This document shows positions 10,045-17,410 of a stretch of 64,000 nt of DNA, one piece after another; positions within the stretch are counted from its first letter, which is position 1, and every line of letters begins with the position of its first letter. This DNA is from Methylorubrum salsuginis (GTDB taxonomy: Bacteria > Pseudomonadota > Alphaproteobacteria > Rhizobiales > Beijerinckiaceae). The DNA is taken from NCBI RefSeq assembly GCF_900114375.1, contig NZ_FOSV01000001.1, forward strand, positions 62,001 through 126,000, written 5' to 3'. The position numbers and the translations under genes were made by a program. The notes below the pieces were generated by a model that searched no databases, was not told the origin of the DNA, and worked only from the letters and a program-made list of their open reading frames with translations.

Positions 10045-12984
10045 TTGGGCGCGAGCGCGAAACCGGCAGCGAGTCCGCGGGCGACGGCCCGCAATGCGGC
10101 GGGGCTGCCCCGCAAGCTCGCGGAGGTGCTGCGGGGTGAGGCGCGCTTCGACGCCTTCACCCGTGGGCGCTACGCGACCGACGCTTCGATCTATCAGATC
10201 ATGCCGGCGGGCGTGGTCTTCCCCAAGAGCGCCGAGGACATCGCCGCGACCCTGAAGGTCGCGGCCGACCACGATCTGCCCGTCATCCTGCGCGGCGGCG
10301 GCACCTCGCAGAACGGCCAGCCGATCGGCTCCGGCCTCGTGGTGGATTGCTCGCGCCACTTCAACGCCGTGAAGGATTACGACGCGGCGGCCGGCACGGT
10401 CACGGTCGAGCCCGGCCACGTGCTGGAGCGGCTCAACGCGCGGCTCAGGGCCGACGGCTGGTTCTTCCCGGTCGAGCCCTCGACCGCGACCCGCTGCACC
10501 CTCGGCGGCATGGCCGGCAACAATTCCTGCGGCGCCCGCTCGCTCCGCTACGGCAAGATGAGCGACAACGTGCTCAGCCTGGAGGCCTTGTTCCACGACG
10601 GCCGCGCCTTCGGCTTCGGGCTGACCGGCAACGAGGCGCAGGCGGTGACGGGCGGCGCGCGGGCGGACGACCTCGCCCGGAGGATGCTCGCGCTGGCCGA
10701 AGCCCATCGCGACGAAATCCTCGAAAAATATCCGCGGGTGCAGCGGCGGGTCGGCGGCTACAACCTCGACAGCTTGATCGAGCCGCGGCCGAACCTCGCC
10801 CATCTCCTCGTCGGCTCGGAGGGGACGCTGGCCGCCACCACCTCGGTGACGCTCAAGCTCTCGCGGCTGCCCACGCACCGGGCCATGGGCGTGTGCCACT
10901 TCCCCTCGTTCCGCGCCGCGATGGAGACGACGCGCCACATCGTCGATCTCGATCCCGTCGCGGTCGAACTCGTGGACAACAACGTGCTGGTGCTCGGCGC
11001 CGACATCCCGCTGTTCCGCACCACGCTCGCCGACATCACCAGGGGCCGGCCGAACTGCCTGCTGCTCGCCGAGTTCGCGGGCGACGATCTCGCCGCGCTC
11101 AAGCGCGACCTCAAGCGCCTCGACCAGTGCATGGCCGACCACGGCTTTCCCGATGCGGTCGTCGAGGTGGTCGAGCCCAACCGCCAGAAGGCGGTGTGGG
11201 AGGTGCGCGAGGCCTGCCTCAACATCATGATGTCGATGAAGGGTGACCGGAAGCCGGTCTCGTTCATCGAGGATTGCGCCGTCCCGCTGGAGCATCTGGC
11301 CGACTACACCGACGCCGTCACCGAGGTGTTCTCGAAGCACGGCACCCGCGGCACGTGGTACGCCCACGCCTCCGTCGGCTGTCTGCACGTGCGCCCGATC
11401 CTCAACATGAAGGACGGGGGCGACGTGGCGACCATGCGCGCCATCGCCGAGGAGACGGCGGAGCTGGTGCGCCGCCACAAGGGCTCGTATTCGGGCGAGC
11501 ACGGCGACGGCATCTCGCGCTCGGAATTCATCGAGCCGCTGTTCGGCGCCAAGCTCACCCGCGCCTTCGAGGCGGTGAAGGACGATTTCGACCCCGACAA
11601 CCGCCTGAACCCCAACAAGATCGTCCGCCCGCTCAAGATGGACGACCGGAGCCTGATGCGCTTCGCCCCCGGCTACGCCGTGACCGAGCCGGCGCAGACG
11701 GCCCTCGACTGGTCCGACTGGGGCGGGTTCGGCCCGGCGGTCGAGATGTGCAACAACAACGGCACCTGCCGGAAGCTCGCGGGCGGCGCCATGTGCCCGT
11801 CCTACCGCGCCACCAAGGACGAGCAGCACCTGACGCGGGGCCGGGCCAACTCGCTGCGGCTGGCCATCTCCGGGCAACTCGGCCGGGACGCGTTCCTGTC
11901 GCCGGAGATGAAGCGCACGATGGATCTGTGCGTCTCCTGCAAGGCCTGCCGCCGGGAATGTCCGACCGGCGTCGACATGGCCAAGATGAAGGTCGAGTTC
12001 CTGCACCATTACCACGCCCGGCACGGCCTGCCGCTGCGCGAGCGGCTGGTCGCCGAGATGCCGCGCTTCGCCGGGATCGCCGCGGCTTTGGCGCCGCTGC
12101 TCAACCTGCGCAACCGCTATGCCCCGCTCGCCAAGTTCGGCGAGCAAAAACTCGGCTTCTCGGCCCGGCGCTCGCTGCCGGCGTGGCGCCGGCCCTGGCG
12201 CGAGGCGGGCGAGCCGGCCCACCCCTCCGACGTGACGGGGGAGTTCCGCGACATCGTCCTGTTCGGCGACACCTTCAACCGTGCCTTCGAGCGCGAGAAC
12301 CTGGAGGCCGCCGAGCGGGTGCTGACTGCGGCGGGCTACCGCCTGCACCGGGTGCTGGCGCATTCCGGCCGGCGCGCGCTCTGCTGCGGCCGCACCTGGC
12401 TGGCGTCGGGCCAGACCGACCGGGCGCGGGAAGAGGCGCGGCGGACGCTCGACGCGCTCCTGCCCTTCGTGCGGGCCGGCGCCCGCGTGGTCGGGCTCGA
12501 GCCCTCCTGCCTCCTCACCTTCCGCGACGAGTTTTTGTCATTGCTGCCCGGCGAGGAAGCCAAGACCTTGGCGCAGAGCGCTTTGCTGTTCGAGGAGTTG
12601 CTCGCCGCCGACCTCGCGGCGGGCCGCATTGCCCTGCCGATGAAGGATCAGGGCGGCCGCGTCGCCCATCTCCACGGCCATTGCCACCAGAAGTCCTTCG
12701 GGGTGATGGGGTCCGTCGAGACGGTGTTGCGCCACGTGCCGGGGCTCGATGTCCGCGTGATCGAATCGAGTTGCTGCGGCATGGCCGGGGCGTTCGGCTA
12801 CCGCGCCGACACCATCGACGTGTCGTTTGCCATGGCCGAACTCTCGCTGTTCCCGGCGCTCCGCAAGGCGGGCCCCGACGACCTCGTCGTCGCCGACGGG
12901 ACGAGTTGCCGCCATCAGATCCATGACGGGCTGAAGCGCGAGGCGATCCACGTGGCGCGCGTGCTCGACGCTGCGCTGGCCTGA
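10045..12984 (+). CDS. ydiJ: FAD- and Fe-S-containing 2-hydroxyacid dehydrogenase (YdiJ/GlcD-GlcF fusion type)
   Basis: This 979-residue protein joins a GlcD-like flavin half to a GlcF-like iron-sulfur half. Residues ~50-280 form the FAD_binding_4 domain ('LRGGGTSQNGQPIG', 'GGMAGNNSCGARS'). Residues ~290-530 form the FAD-oxidase C domain ('SYSGEHGDGISRSEF'). A 4Fe-4S motif, CVSCKACRRECP, starts near residue 629. Two CCG-type cysteine modules follow ('ALCCGRTW', 'ESSCCGMAGAFGY'). The same architecture in E. coli YdiJ oxidises D-2-hydroxyglutarate; that activity is the best guess, but D-lactate or glycolate is possible. TTG at 10045 is supported by GGGGAGG about five bases upstream. It is a single gene with a candidate operator at 9991-10009. 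Confidence 0.88.
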   Translation: MGASAKPAASPRATARNAAGLPRKLAEVLRGEARFDAFTRGRYATDASIYQIMPAGVVFPKSAEDIAATLKVAADHDLPVILRGGGTSQNGQPIGSGLVVDCSRHFNAVKDYDAAAGTVTVEPGHVLERLNARLRADGWFFPVEPSTATRCTLGGMAGNNSCGARSLRYGKMSDNVLSLEALFHDGRAFGFGLTGNEAQAVTGGARADDLARRMLALAEAHRDEILEKYPRVQRRVGGYNLDSLIEPRPNLAHLLVGSEGTLAATTSVTLKLSRLPTHRAMGVCHFPSFRAAMETTRHIVDLDPVAVELVDNNVLVLGADIPLFRTTLADITRGRPNCLLLAEFAGDDLAALKRDLKRLDQCMADHGFPDAVVEVVEPNRQKAVWEVREACLNIMMSMKGDRKPVSFIEDCAVPLEHLADYTDAVTEVFSKHGTRGTWYAHASVGCLHVRPILNMKDGGDVATMRAIAEETAELVRRHKGSYSGEHGDGISRSEFIEPLFGAKLTRAFEAVKDDFDPDNRLNPNKIVRPLKMDDRSLMRFAPGYAVTEPAQTALDWSDWGGFGPAVEMCNNNGTCRKLAGGAMCPSYRATKDEQHLTRGRANSLRLAISGQLGRDAFLSPEMKRTMDLCVSCKACRRECPTGVDMAKMKVEFLHHYHARHGLPLRERLVAEMPRFAGIAAALAPLLNLRNRYAPLAKFGEQKLGFSARRSLPAWRRPWREAGEPAHPSDVTGEFRDIVLFGDTFNRAFERENLEAAERVLTAAGYRLHRVLAHSGRRALCCGRTWLASGQTDRAREEARRTLDALLPFVRAGARVVGLEPSCLLTFRDEFLSLLPGEEAKTLAQSALLFEELLAADLAAGRIALPMKDQGGRVAHLHGHCHQKSFGVMGSVETVLRHVPGLDVRVIESSCCGMAGAFGYRADTIDVSFAMAELSLFPALRKAGPDDLVVADGTSCRHQIHDGLKREAIHVARVLDAALA

Positions 12985-13062
12985 AGGCCCGCGGCCCCTC
13001 GGCGCGGGGCGGAACACCGCCCCATGCCCCCGGTTGTCGCGGCATTCCTTAGAGGAGCCGTG

Positions 13063-13935
13063 ATGACCGATCCCCTCACAAAGTACCCGCGCCCGCCCTT
13101 CCCCGAGCAGCCCCAGAGCTTTCCGGGCAAGACGCGCAAGATGCAGCCCGAGCCGGACCACGGCGAGGAGAGCTATCGGGGCGCGGGCAAGCTCGACGGC
13201 AAGGCCGCGCTGATCACCGGCGGCGACAGCGGCATCGGCCGGGCGGTCGCCATCGCCTATGCCCGCGAGGGCGCGGACGTGGCCATCGCCTACCTGCCCG
13301 AGGAGCAGGCGGATGCCGAGGCCGTCGGCCAATGGATCGAGAAGGCGGGCAAGCGCGCCCTGCTGCTGCCCGGCGACATCAAGGACGCCGCCTTCGCCCG
13401 CGAGATCGTGGAGCGGACGGCAAAAGAGTTCGGCCGCCTCGACGTGCTGGTGAACAACGCCGCCTTCCAGGAGCCGAACCGGGGCCTCGACGCGCTGGAC
13501 GACGAAACGTTCGAAAAGCACTTCCGCACCAACGTGTTCGGTGCGTTCTACGCCACCAAGGCGGCCTTGGCGCATCTGCCGCCGGGGGGCAGCGTGATCT
13601 TCACCTCCTCGGTGAACTCCAAGCACCCGATGCCGACCCTGATGGCCTACAGCGCCACCAAGGGGGCGCTGAGCAACATGGTGCTGAGCCTGTCCCAGTT
13701 GCTCGCCGAGAAGGGCATCCGCGTGAACGGCGTGCTGCCGGGCCCGATCTGGACACCGTTCATCCCCTCCGGGATGAGCCAGGACGCGGTGAAGACCTTC
13801 GGGAGCCAAGTCCCGTTCAACCGCCCCGGCCAGCCGGCGGAACTGGCCTCTGCCTACGTGATGCTGGCCACCGAGGAGTCGAGCTACACCTCGGGCGCGC
13901 TGATCACGGTCGCGGGAGCGATGCCGGTTTTGTAG
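13063..13935 (+). CDS. SDR family oxidoreductase, general-stress-protein-39 type
   Basis: This 290-residue classical SDR has an extended N terminus of ~40 residues (proline-rich, 'PFPEQPQSFPGKTRKM'), a mark of the GSP39/YghA subgroup. NAD(P) binding is shown by TGGDSGIG, followed by NNAA. The catalytic Ser-Tyr-Lys is in 'SSVNSKHPMPTLMAYSATK'. The physiological substrate of the subgroup is not known, although stress induction is common. The start is ATG at 13063 with AGAGGAG upstream; the longer frame to 13024 is not needed. It is probably monocistronic, and the mosaic hairpin at 13958-14000 follows the stop. Confidence 0.88.
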   Translation: MTDPLTKYPRPPFPEQPQSFPGKTRKMQPEPDHGEESYRGAGKLDGKAALITGGDSGIGRAVAIAYAREGADVAIAYLPEEQADAEAVGQWIEKAGKRALLLPGDIKDAAFAREIVERTAKEFGRLDVLVNNAAFQEPNRGLDALDDETFEKHFRTNVFGAFYATKAALAHLPPGGSVIFTSSVNSKHPMPTLMAYSATKGALSNMVLSLSQLLAEKGIRVNGVLPGPIWTPFIPSGMSQDAVKTFGSQVPFNRPGQPAELASAYVMLATEESSYTSGALITVAGAMPVL

Positions 13936-13957
13936 AAAAGGTTGATGTTCCAAAAGG

Positions 13958-14060
13958 CTAGAGCATCGTCTGGGATATCGGATCCAAGACGATGCTCTAG
14001 ATCCTTGAATCGCATCGTTTTTTCCTCGAAAGCCGGAAACCACCTTTCGGGACCGTACCT
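13958..14060 (-). repeat. Mosaic dispersed repeat, copy 1, with 14-bp perfect hairpin
   Basis: The left part is a perfect 14-base inverted repeat (CTAGAGCATCGTCT at 13958-13971 and its complement at 13987-14000) around a GATATCGGATCCA centre. The right part, read on the minus strand, carries GGTTTCCGGCTTTCGAGG followed by AAAAACGATGC. Both parts recur at 27420-27510, and single parts recur at 47501-47579 and 50539-50594. This copy abuts the broken hydroxypyruvate isomerase and probably ends SDR transcription as well. Confidence 0.6.
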
Positions 14061-14159
14061 CTCGATTGCCTCGAAGCCGGCGTCGCGCGCCGCCGCGAAG
14101 CGTTCGAGGAGCGGGCGCTCGGTGAAGAGCAGGCTGAGATTGGCGGAGAAGCGCGGCAT
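14061..14159 (-). pseudogene. hyi: Hydroxypyruvate isomerase, N-terminal fragment
   Basis: The first 33 codons from ATG 14159 encode a sequence starting MPRFSANLSLLFTE and ending AARDAGFEAIE. This is the recognisable N terminus of hydroxypyruvate isomerase (about 260 residues when complete). Homology stops at 14060, where the reading frame runs into the dispersed repeat and then into the SDR gene on the other strand. At least 85% of the gene is therefore missing. The start lies 48 bases after the GntR stop on the same strand, so it was once the second gene of a gntR-hyi operon. The remnant could still be translated into a short chimeric peptide, but no function is expected. Confidence 0.75.
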
Positions 14160-14207
14160 TCGCTGTCGGCCCGAAAATGCATGCAGAATCGAGGAGGAGG
14201 CTGCGCC

Positions 14208-14945
14208 TCACTCGGCGAGATCGGCCTCGCGGTCGGCGGCGGCGCGGCGCTTGTTGCGCAGATGGCGGAACAGGATGTCGGACAATTCAGCCCCGGCCCG
14301 GCGGCGCAGCGCGTCCAGGATCTCCTCGTGCTCGCGCATCGCCTCGCCCCAGCGGTCGCGGTTGGCGTCGAGGTTGGCCGAGTAGCGCGCCCGCCGCAGC
14401 CGCCCGGCGAAGCTCGCATAGGTCGCCTTGAGGGCGGCGTTGTCGGCGGCCTCGACGATGCGGTCGTGGATCGCTTGGTTGCAGGCGAAGTAGCCGTGCA
14501 GGTCGCGCTTCAGGTAGTGGCCGTACATCGCGTGGTGCAGCCGCTCGATCTCGGCGAAGCCCGCCTCGGTGAGACGCTCGCAGGCGAGCCGCCCGGCCAG
14601 CGCCTCCAGCCCACCCATCACGTCGAACAGTTCGACCATCTCCCGCTCGCCGATCCGGCGCACCCGCGCGCCGCGGTTGGGCAGGAGTTCGATCAGCCCC
14701 TCGGAGGCCAGCACCTTCAGGGCCTCGCGCAGGGGCGTGCGGGAAATGCCGAAACGCTCGCACAACAGCCGCTCGGGCACGCGTGCGCCGGCGGCGAGGT
14801 TGCCCTCGACGATGAAGTCGCGCAGCCGCGCCAGCACCTCATCGTGCAGCGACGGGACGAGGATTTCGCGCGCCGCCGAGGTGGATCGAGGAGCCGGCGC
14901 GGCGGGGGGCTCAACGCCTTCGGAAGCGCGCGTCATGGCAGACAT
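14208..14945 (-). CDS. GntR family regulator, FadR/FCD subfamily
   Basis: This transcription factor has about 245 residues. The winged helix-turn-helix is at residues ~30-95 of the product ('LHDEVLARLRDFIVEG', 'RVPERLLCERFGISRTPLREAL', 'LIELLPNRGARV'). The C-terminal FCD ligand domain is helical and carries the conserved metal-binding histidines in 'NQAIHDRIVEAADN' and 'REHEEILDALR'. Starts at 14987, 14945 and 14936 are all possible; I use the middle one. It is divergent from the MFS transporter, whose gene it probably controls, and lies upstream of the hyi remnant. FCD regulators typically answer to small organic acids. Confidence 0.87.
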   Translation of the reverse strand: MSAMTRASEGVEPPAAPAPRSTSAAREILVPSLHDEVLARLRDFIVEGNLAAGARVPERLLCERFGISRTPLREALKVLASEGLIELLPNRGARVRRIGEREMVELFDVMGGLEALAGRLACERLTEAGFAEIERLHHAMYGHYLKRDLHGYFACNQAIHDRIVEAADNAALKATYASFAGRLRRARYSANLDANRDRWGEAMREHEEILDALRRRAGAELSDILFRHLRNKRRAAADREADLAE

Positions 14946-15158
14946 ATCCGACTGGTAGCAGCGGTCCCGACCGGCGTCACGGGACAATTGCCGGCATGAT
15001 AATGCTTGTATCCCGCAAAATTGAATGCAAAATTACGCGAGCGTCGCACCGGTCCGAGGATCGCCCCCTCTCCATCTCGCGGGAGCGGCAGGATCGTGCC
15101 GGAAGCCGCCCGTCAGAGGCAGCCTGCGCCGAACGACAATCCCAGGAGGAAACCGCCG
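14946..15158. promoter_or_regulatory. Divergent gntR / MFS control region
   Basis: An AT-rich patch around 14995-15035 (ATAATGCTTGTATCCCGCAA, then TTGAATGCAAAATT) lies between the two divergent genes. Both promoters and the GntR operator should be here. The MFS ribosome site AGGAGGA is at about 15143-15149. I could not define an operator half-site with confidence. Confidence 0.45.
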
Positions 15159-16460
15159 ATGATCACGATCCCCCGCCGCGTGACGGCGCCGGGCATGGTG
15201 CTGTTCCTGCTCTGCCTGATGTATTTCATCACCTATGTGGACCGGGTGAACGTCGGCACCGCCGGCCCGGCGATCAAAGGAGAACTGGGGCTCACCAACA
15301 CCCAACTCGGCCTCGTCTTCTCGGCCTTCGCCTATCCCTACGCGGTGTTCCAGATCGTCGGCGGCGCCATGGCGGACAAGTGGGGCGCACGGCGCACCCT
15401 GTTCATCTGCGGCCTGATCTGGGCGGCGGCGACCATCGCCACCGGCTTCGTCGGGGGCGTGGTCTCGCTGTTCCTGGCCCGCTTCGCGCTCGGCTTCGGC
15501 GAGGGCGCCACCTTCCCGACGGCGACACGCGCCATGCAGTCCTGGGTCGCGAAGGATCAGCGCGGCTTCGCCCAGGGCATCACCCATTCCTTCGCCCGCT
15601 TCGGCAACGCCATCACGCCGCCGCTCGTGGTGGTGCTGATGGCCTTCGTCGGCTGGCGCGGCGCCTTCGTCATCCTCGGCATCGTCAGCTTCGCCTGGGT
15701 CGTGGTGTGGTTCGCCTATTACCGGGACGACCCGCGCGAGCATCGGGGCGTGACCGACGCGGACCTGACCCGCCTCGCGATCCGCGACCGCACGGTGAAG
15801 CCCGTGGCCAAGCCCCCGGTGCCGTGGCGCCGTCTCGTGCCGCGCATGGCTCCCGTCACGCTGACCTATTTCTGCTATGGCTGGTCGCTGTGGCTCTACC
15901 TCAACTGGCTGCCCTCGTTCTTCAAGGACGGCTACGGCCTCGACATCAAGAACTCGGCCCTGTTCGCCTCGGGCGTGTTCTTCGCGGGCGTCGTCGGCGA
16001 TACGCTCGGCGGCGTGGTCTCGGACCGCATCCTGAAGCAGACCGGCGACCTGCAGAAGGCGCGCCGCAACGTGATCTGCCTCGGCATGCTCGGCGCCGCC
16101 GCCTGCCTCGCGGGCGTGTTCTTCACCAAGGACCTGACGCTGGTGGCGCTGCTGCTGTCGGGCGGATTCTTCTTCCTCGAACTGGTGATCGGGCCGATCT
16201 GGTCGGTGCCGATGGACATCGCGCCCCAATATGCCGGCACGGCGAGCGGGCTGATGAATTTCGGCTCGGCCTTCGCCGCGATCGTCTCGCCGCTCACCTT
16301 CGGCTTCATCGTCGACATGACCGGCAACTGGATCCTGCCGTTCGCCGGCTCGATCGGGCTCCTGATCCTCGGGGCGGGCCTCGCCTTCACCATGCACCCG
16401 GAGCGCCCCTTCGTCGACGAACCCGACGCCCTGGCCCCGAGACCGGTGCCGGCGGAATAG
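15159..16460 (+). CDS. MFS transporter, anion:cation symporter (ACS) family
   Basis: This 433-residue inner-membrane carrier has 12 predicted helices. The start at ATG 15159 follows AGGAGGA and gives the usual short cytoplasmic N terminus. Motifs are those of the ACS family: 'YFITYVDRVNVGTAGPAIK' in helix 1, 'SAFAYPYAVFQIVGGAMADKWG' around the helix 2-3 loop and 'ARFALGFGEGATFPTATRAM' in helix 4. Relatives carry hexonates, glucarate, tartrate or other organic anions by proton symport. Placement beside an FCD regulator and a hydroxypyruvate isomerase remnant suggests a sugar-acid or C3-acid substrate; that is inference. Confidence 0.88.
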   Translation: MITIPRRVTAPGMVLFLLCLMYFITYVDRVNVGTAGPAIKGELGLTNTQLGLVFSAFAYPYAVFQIVGGAMADKWGARRTLFICGLIWAAATIATGFVGGVVSLFLARFALGFGEGATFPTATRAMQSWVAKDQRGFAQGITHSFARFGNAITPPLVVVLMAFVGWRGAFVILGIVSFAWVVVWFAYYRDDPREHRGVTDADLTRLAIRDRTVKPVAKPPVPWRRLVPRMAPVTLTYFCYGWSLWLYLNWLPSFFKDGYGLDIKNSALFASGVFFAGVVGDTLGGVVSDRILKQTGDLQKARRNVICLGMLGAAACLAGVFFTKDLTLVALLLSGGFFFLELVIGPIWSVPMDIAPQYAGTASGLMNFGSAFAAIVSPLTFGFIVDMTGNWILPFAGSIGLLILGAGLAFTMHPERPFVDEPDALAPRPVPAE

Positions 16461-16470
16461 GATCGGGGAT

Positions 16471-16552
16471 TCCGAAGGGATCGTTCCTTCGGCGGGAGAC
16501 CGGGGCTCTGCCCTGGACCCGCGAAAGGACATCGTCCTTTCGAAACCCGGAC
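16471..16552. repeat. Intergenic hairpin repeat after the MFS gene
   Basis: Two small hairpins lie in series: 16472-16492 (CCGAAGGGA with its near-complement) and 16522-16542 (CGAAAGGAC / GTCCTTTCG, perfect, loop ATC). Between them is GGGGCTCTGCCCTGGACCC. This arrangement resembles intergenic repeats I associate with Methylobacterium genomes. Only one copy of this exact type is in the window. Confidence 0.4.
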
Positions 16553-16646
16553 TTCTCGTACCGATCGGCGATGATCCTGAGGCATCGCCGATCGCCCCCG
16601 CGACGGCGGGGCGGCGGGGCGGCGGGGCGGCGGGCCTCCGCCGGAC

Positions 16647-16679
16647 GCACGCAACAGGACCAGCGGTCTTGTTGCGTGC
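16647..16679. terminator. Strong hairpin between convergent genes
   Basis: A 15-base stem (GCACGCAACAGGACC against GGTCTTGTTGCGTGC, one wobble pair) with a 3-base loop stands ten bases before the end of the convergent hypothetical gene. It has no long T-run. It is well placed as a bidirectional terminator for the MFS gene and the gene at 16689-17084. Confidence 0.5.
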
Positions 16680-16688
16680 CGCTTGGCA

Positions 16689-17084
16689 TCAGTCCTTCGG
16701 CCAGCGGTTTTGGAGCGTGGCGAGCATCTCGACGGCGTCCTGGGAGAGGCCGGCCTCGCGGGCGGCCTTGAGGGCGGGGTCCTCCGGTCGCGGCTCGGGG
16801 GGTCTCGCCTCGAACTGGCGGCGATGGGCGTGGTCCAGGATGTCGGCGATGCGGCTGCCGACCGCGACCGCGATGGTCGTCGAGTCCGGCCCTTCCGAGC
16901 GGTGGACGTGCATCCGCTCCAGCGCCTCGGCGATCTGGCGTTCGAAGGCCTGGAACAGATCGCTCGCCGCCCGCGGGTTCATCCGCATCAGTGCCGCGGC
17001 GGCCGCCCCGTAGGTCTCCTTGAGCATGTAGAGCGTCAGCCGCTCGACCGCCCGGTCGTCCTCGTCCGTCGGCTTGTCCGCCAT
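16689..17084 (-). CDS. Conserved hypothetical protein, 131 residues
   Basis: I do not recognise a named family. The start chosen is ATG 17084; the frame can be extended to 17345, but that part is Arg/Pro-rich and looks non-coding. The product is soluble, mostly helical and charged. 'TLYMLKETYGAAAAALMRMNPRAA' and 'LFQAFERQIAEALERM' are followed by a short acidic/proline-rich linker and a C-terminal helix ending in LATLQNRWPKD. There is no signal peptide or membrane segment. Convergent with the MFS gene and downstream of nothing on its strand for 330 bases. Confidence 0.6.
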   Translation of the reverse strand: MADKPTDEDDRAVERLTLYMLKETYGAAAAALMRMNPRAASDLFQAFERQIAEALERMHVHRSEGPDSTTIAVAVGSRIADILDHAHRRQFEARPPEPRPEDPALKAAREAGLSQDAVEMLATLQNRWPKD

Positions 17085-17410
17085 ACCGCCCGTTCCGTTC
17101 CGCTGTCGCCCCGAGGGCCGCCTTTCCGGCCCGGAAGATGCCACCCTACGCGAGGCGGCCCGTTCTGTCCGGCCCCTTCGGTCGGCCAGGACAGGAAACG
17201 ACGACGATCGCCCGTGGGTTGCCGCGCAACGTCCCGTCAACCTGCGCCCGGGCGGGCGGCGACCCCGCCGCTCGCTGGGGGAGCGGCGGGGCGTGTCGTG
17301 TTCCGCACGACGGAGCCGATACGCAACGCGGCTCGACAGGGACAATGCCCCGTTCAGGTTAGCCGGCCCTCAAGGACCGGCCTTCGTCACGGTCCCGGAA
17401 TGGGATGGCC

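Noticed and set aside
9997..12363. 788-codon open frame on the minus strand
   Set aside because: It is antisense to the YdiJ-like dehydrogenase, which has intact FAD and Fe-S motifs and a good ribosome site.
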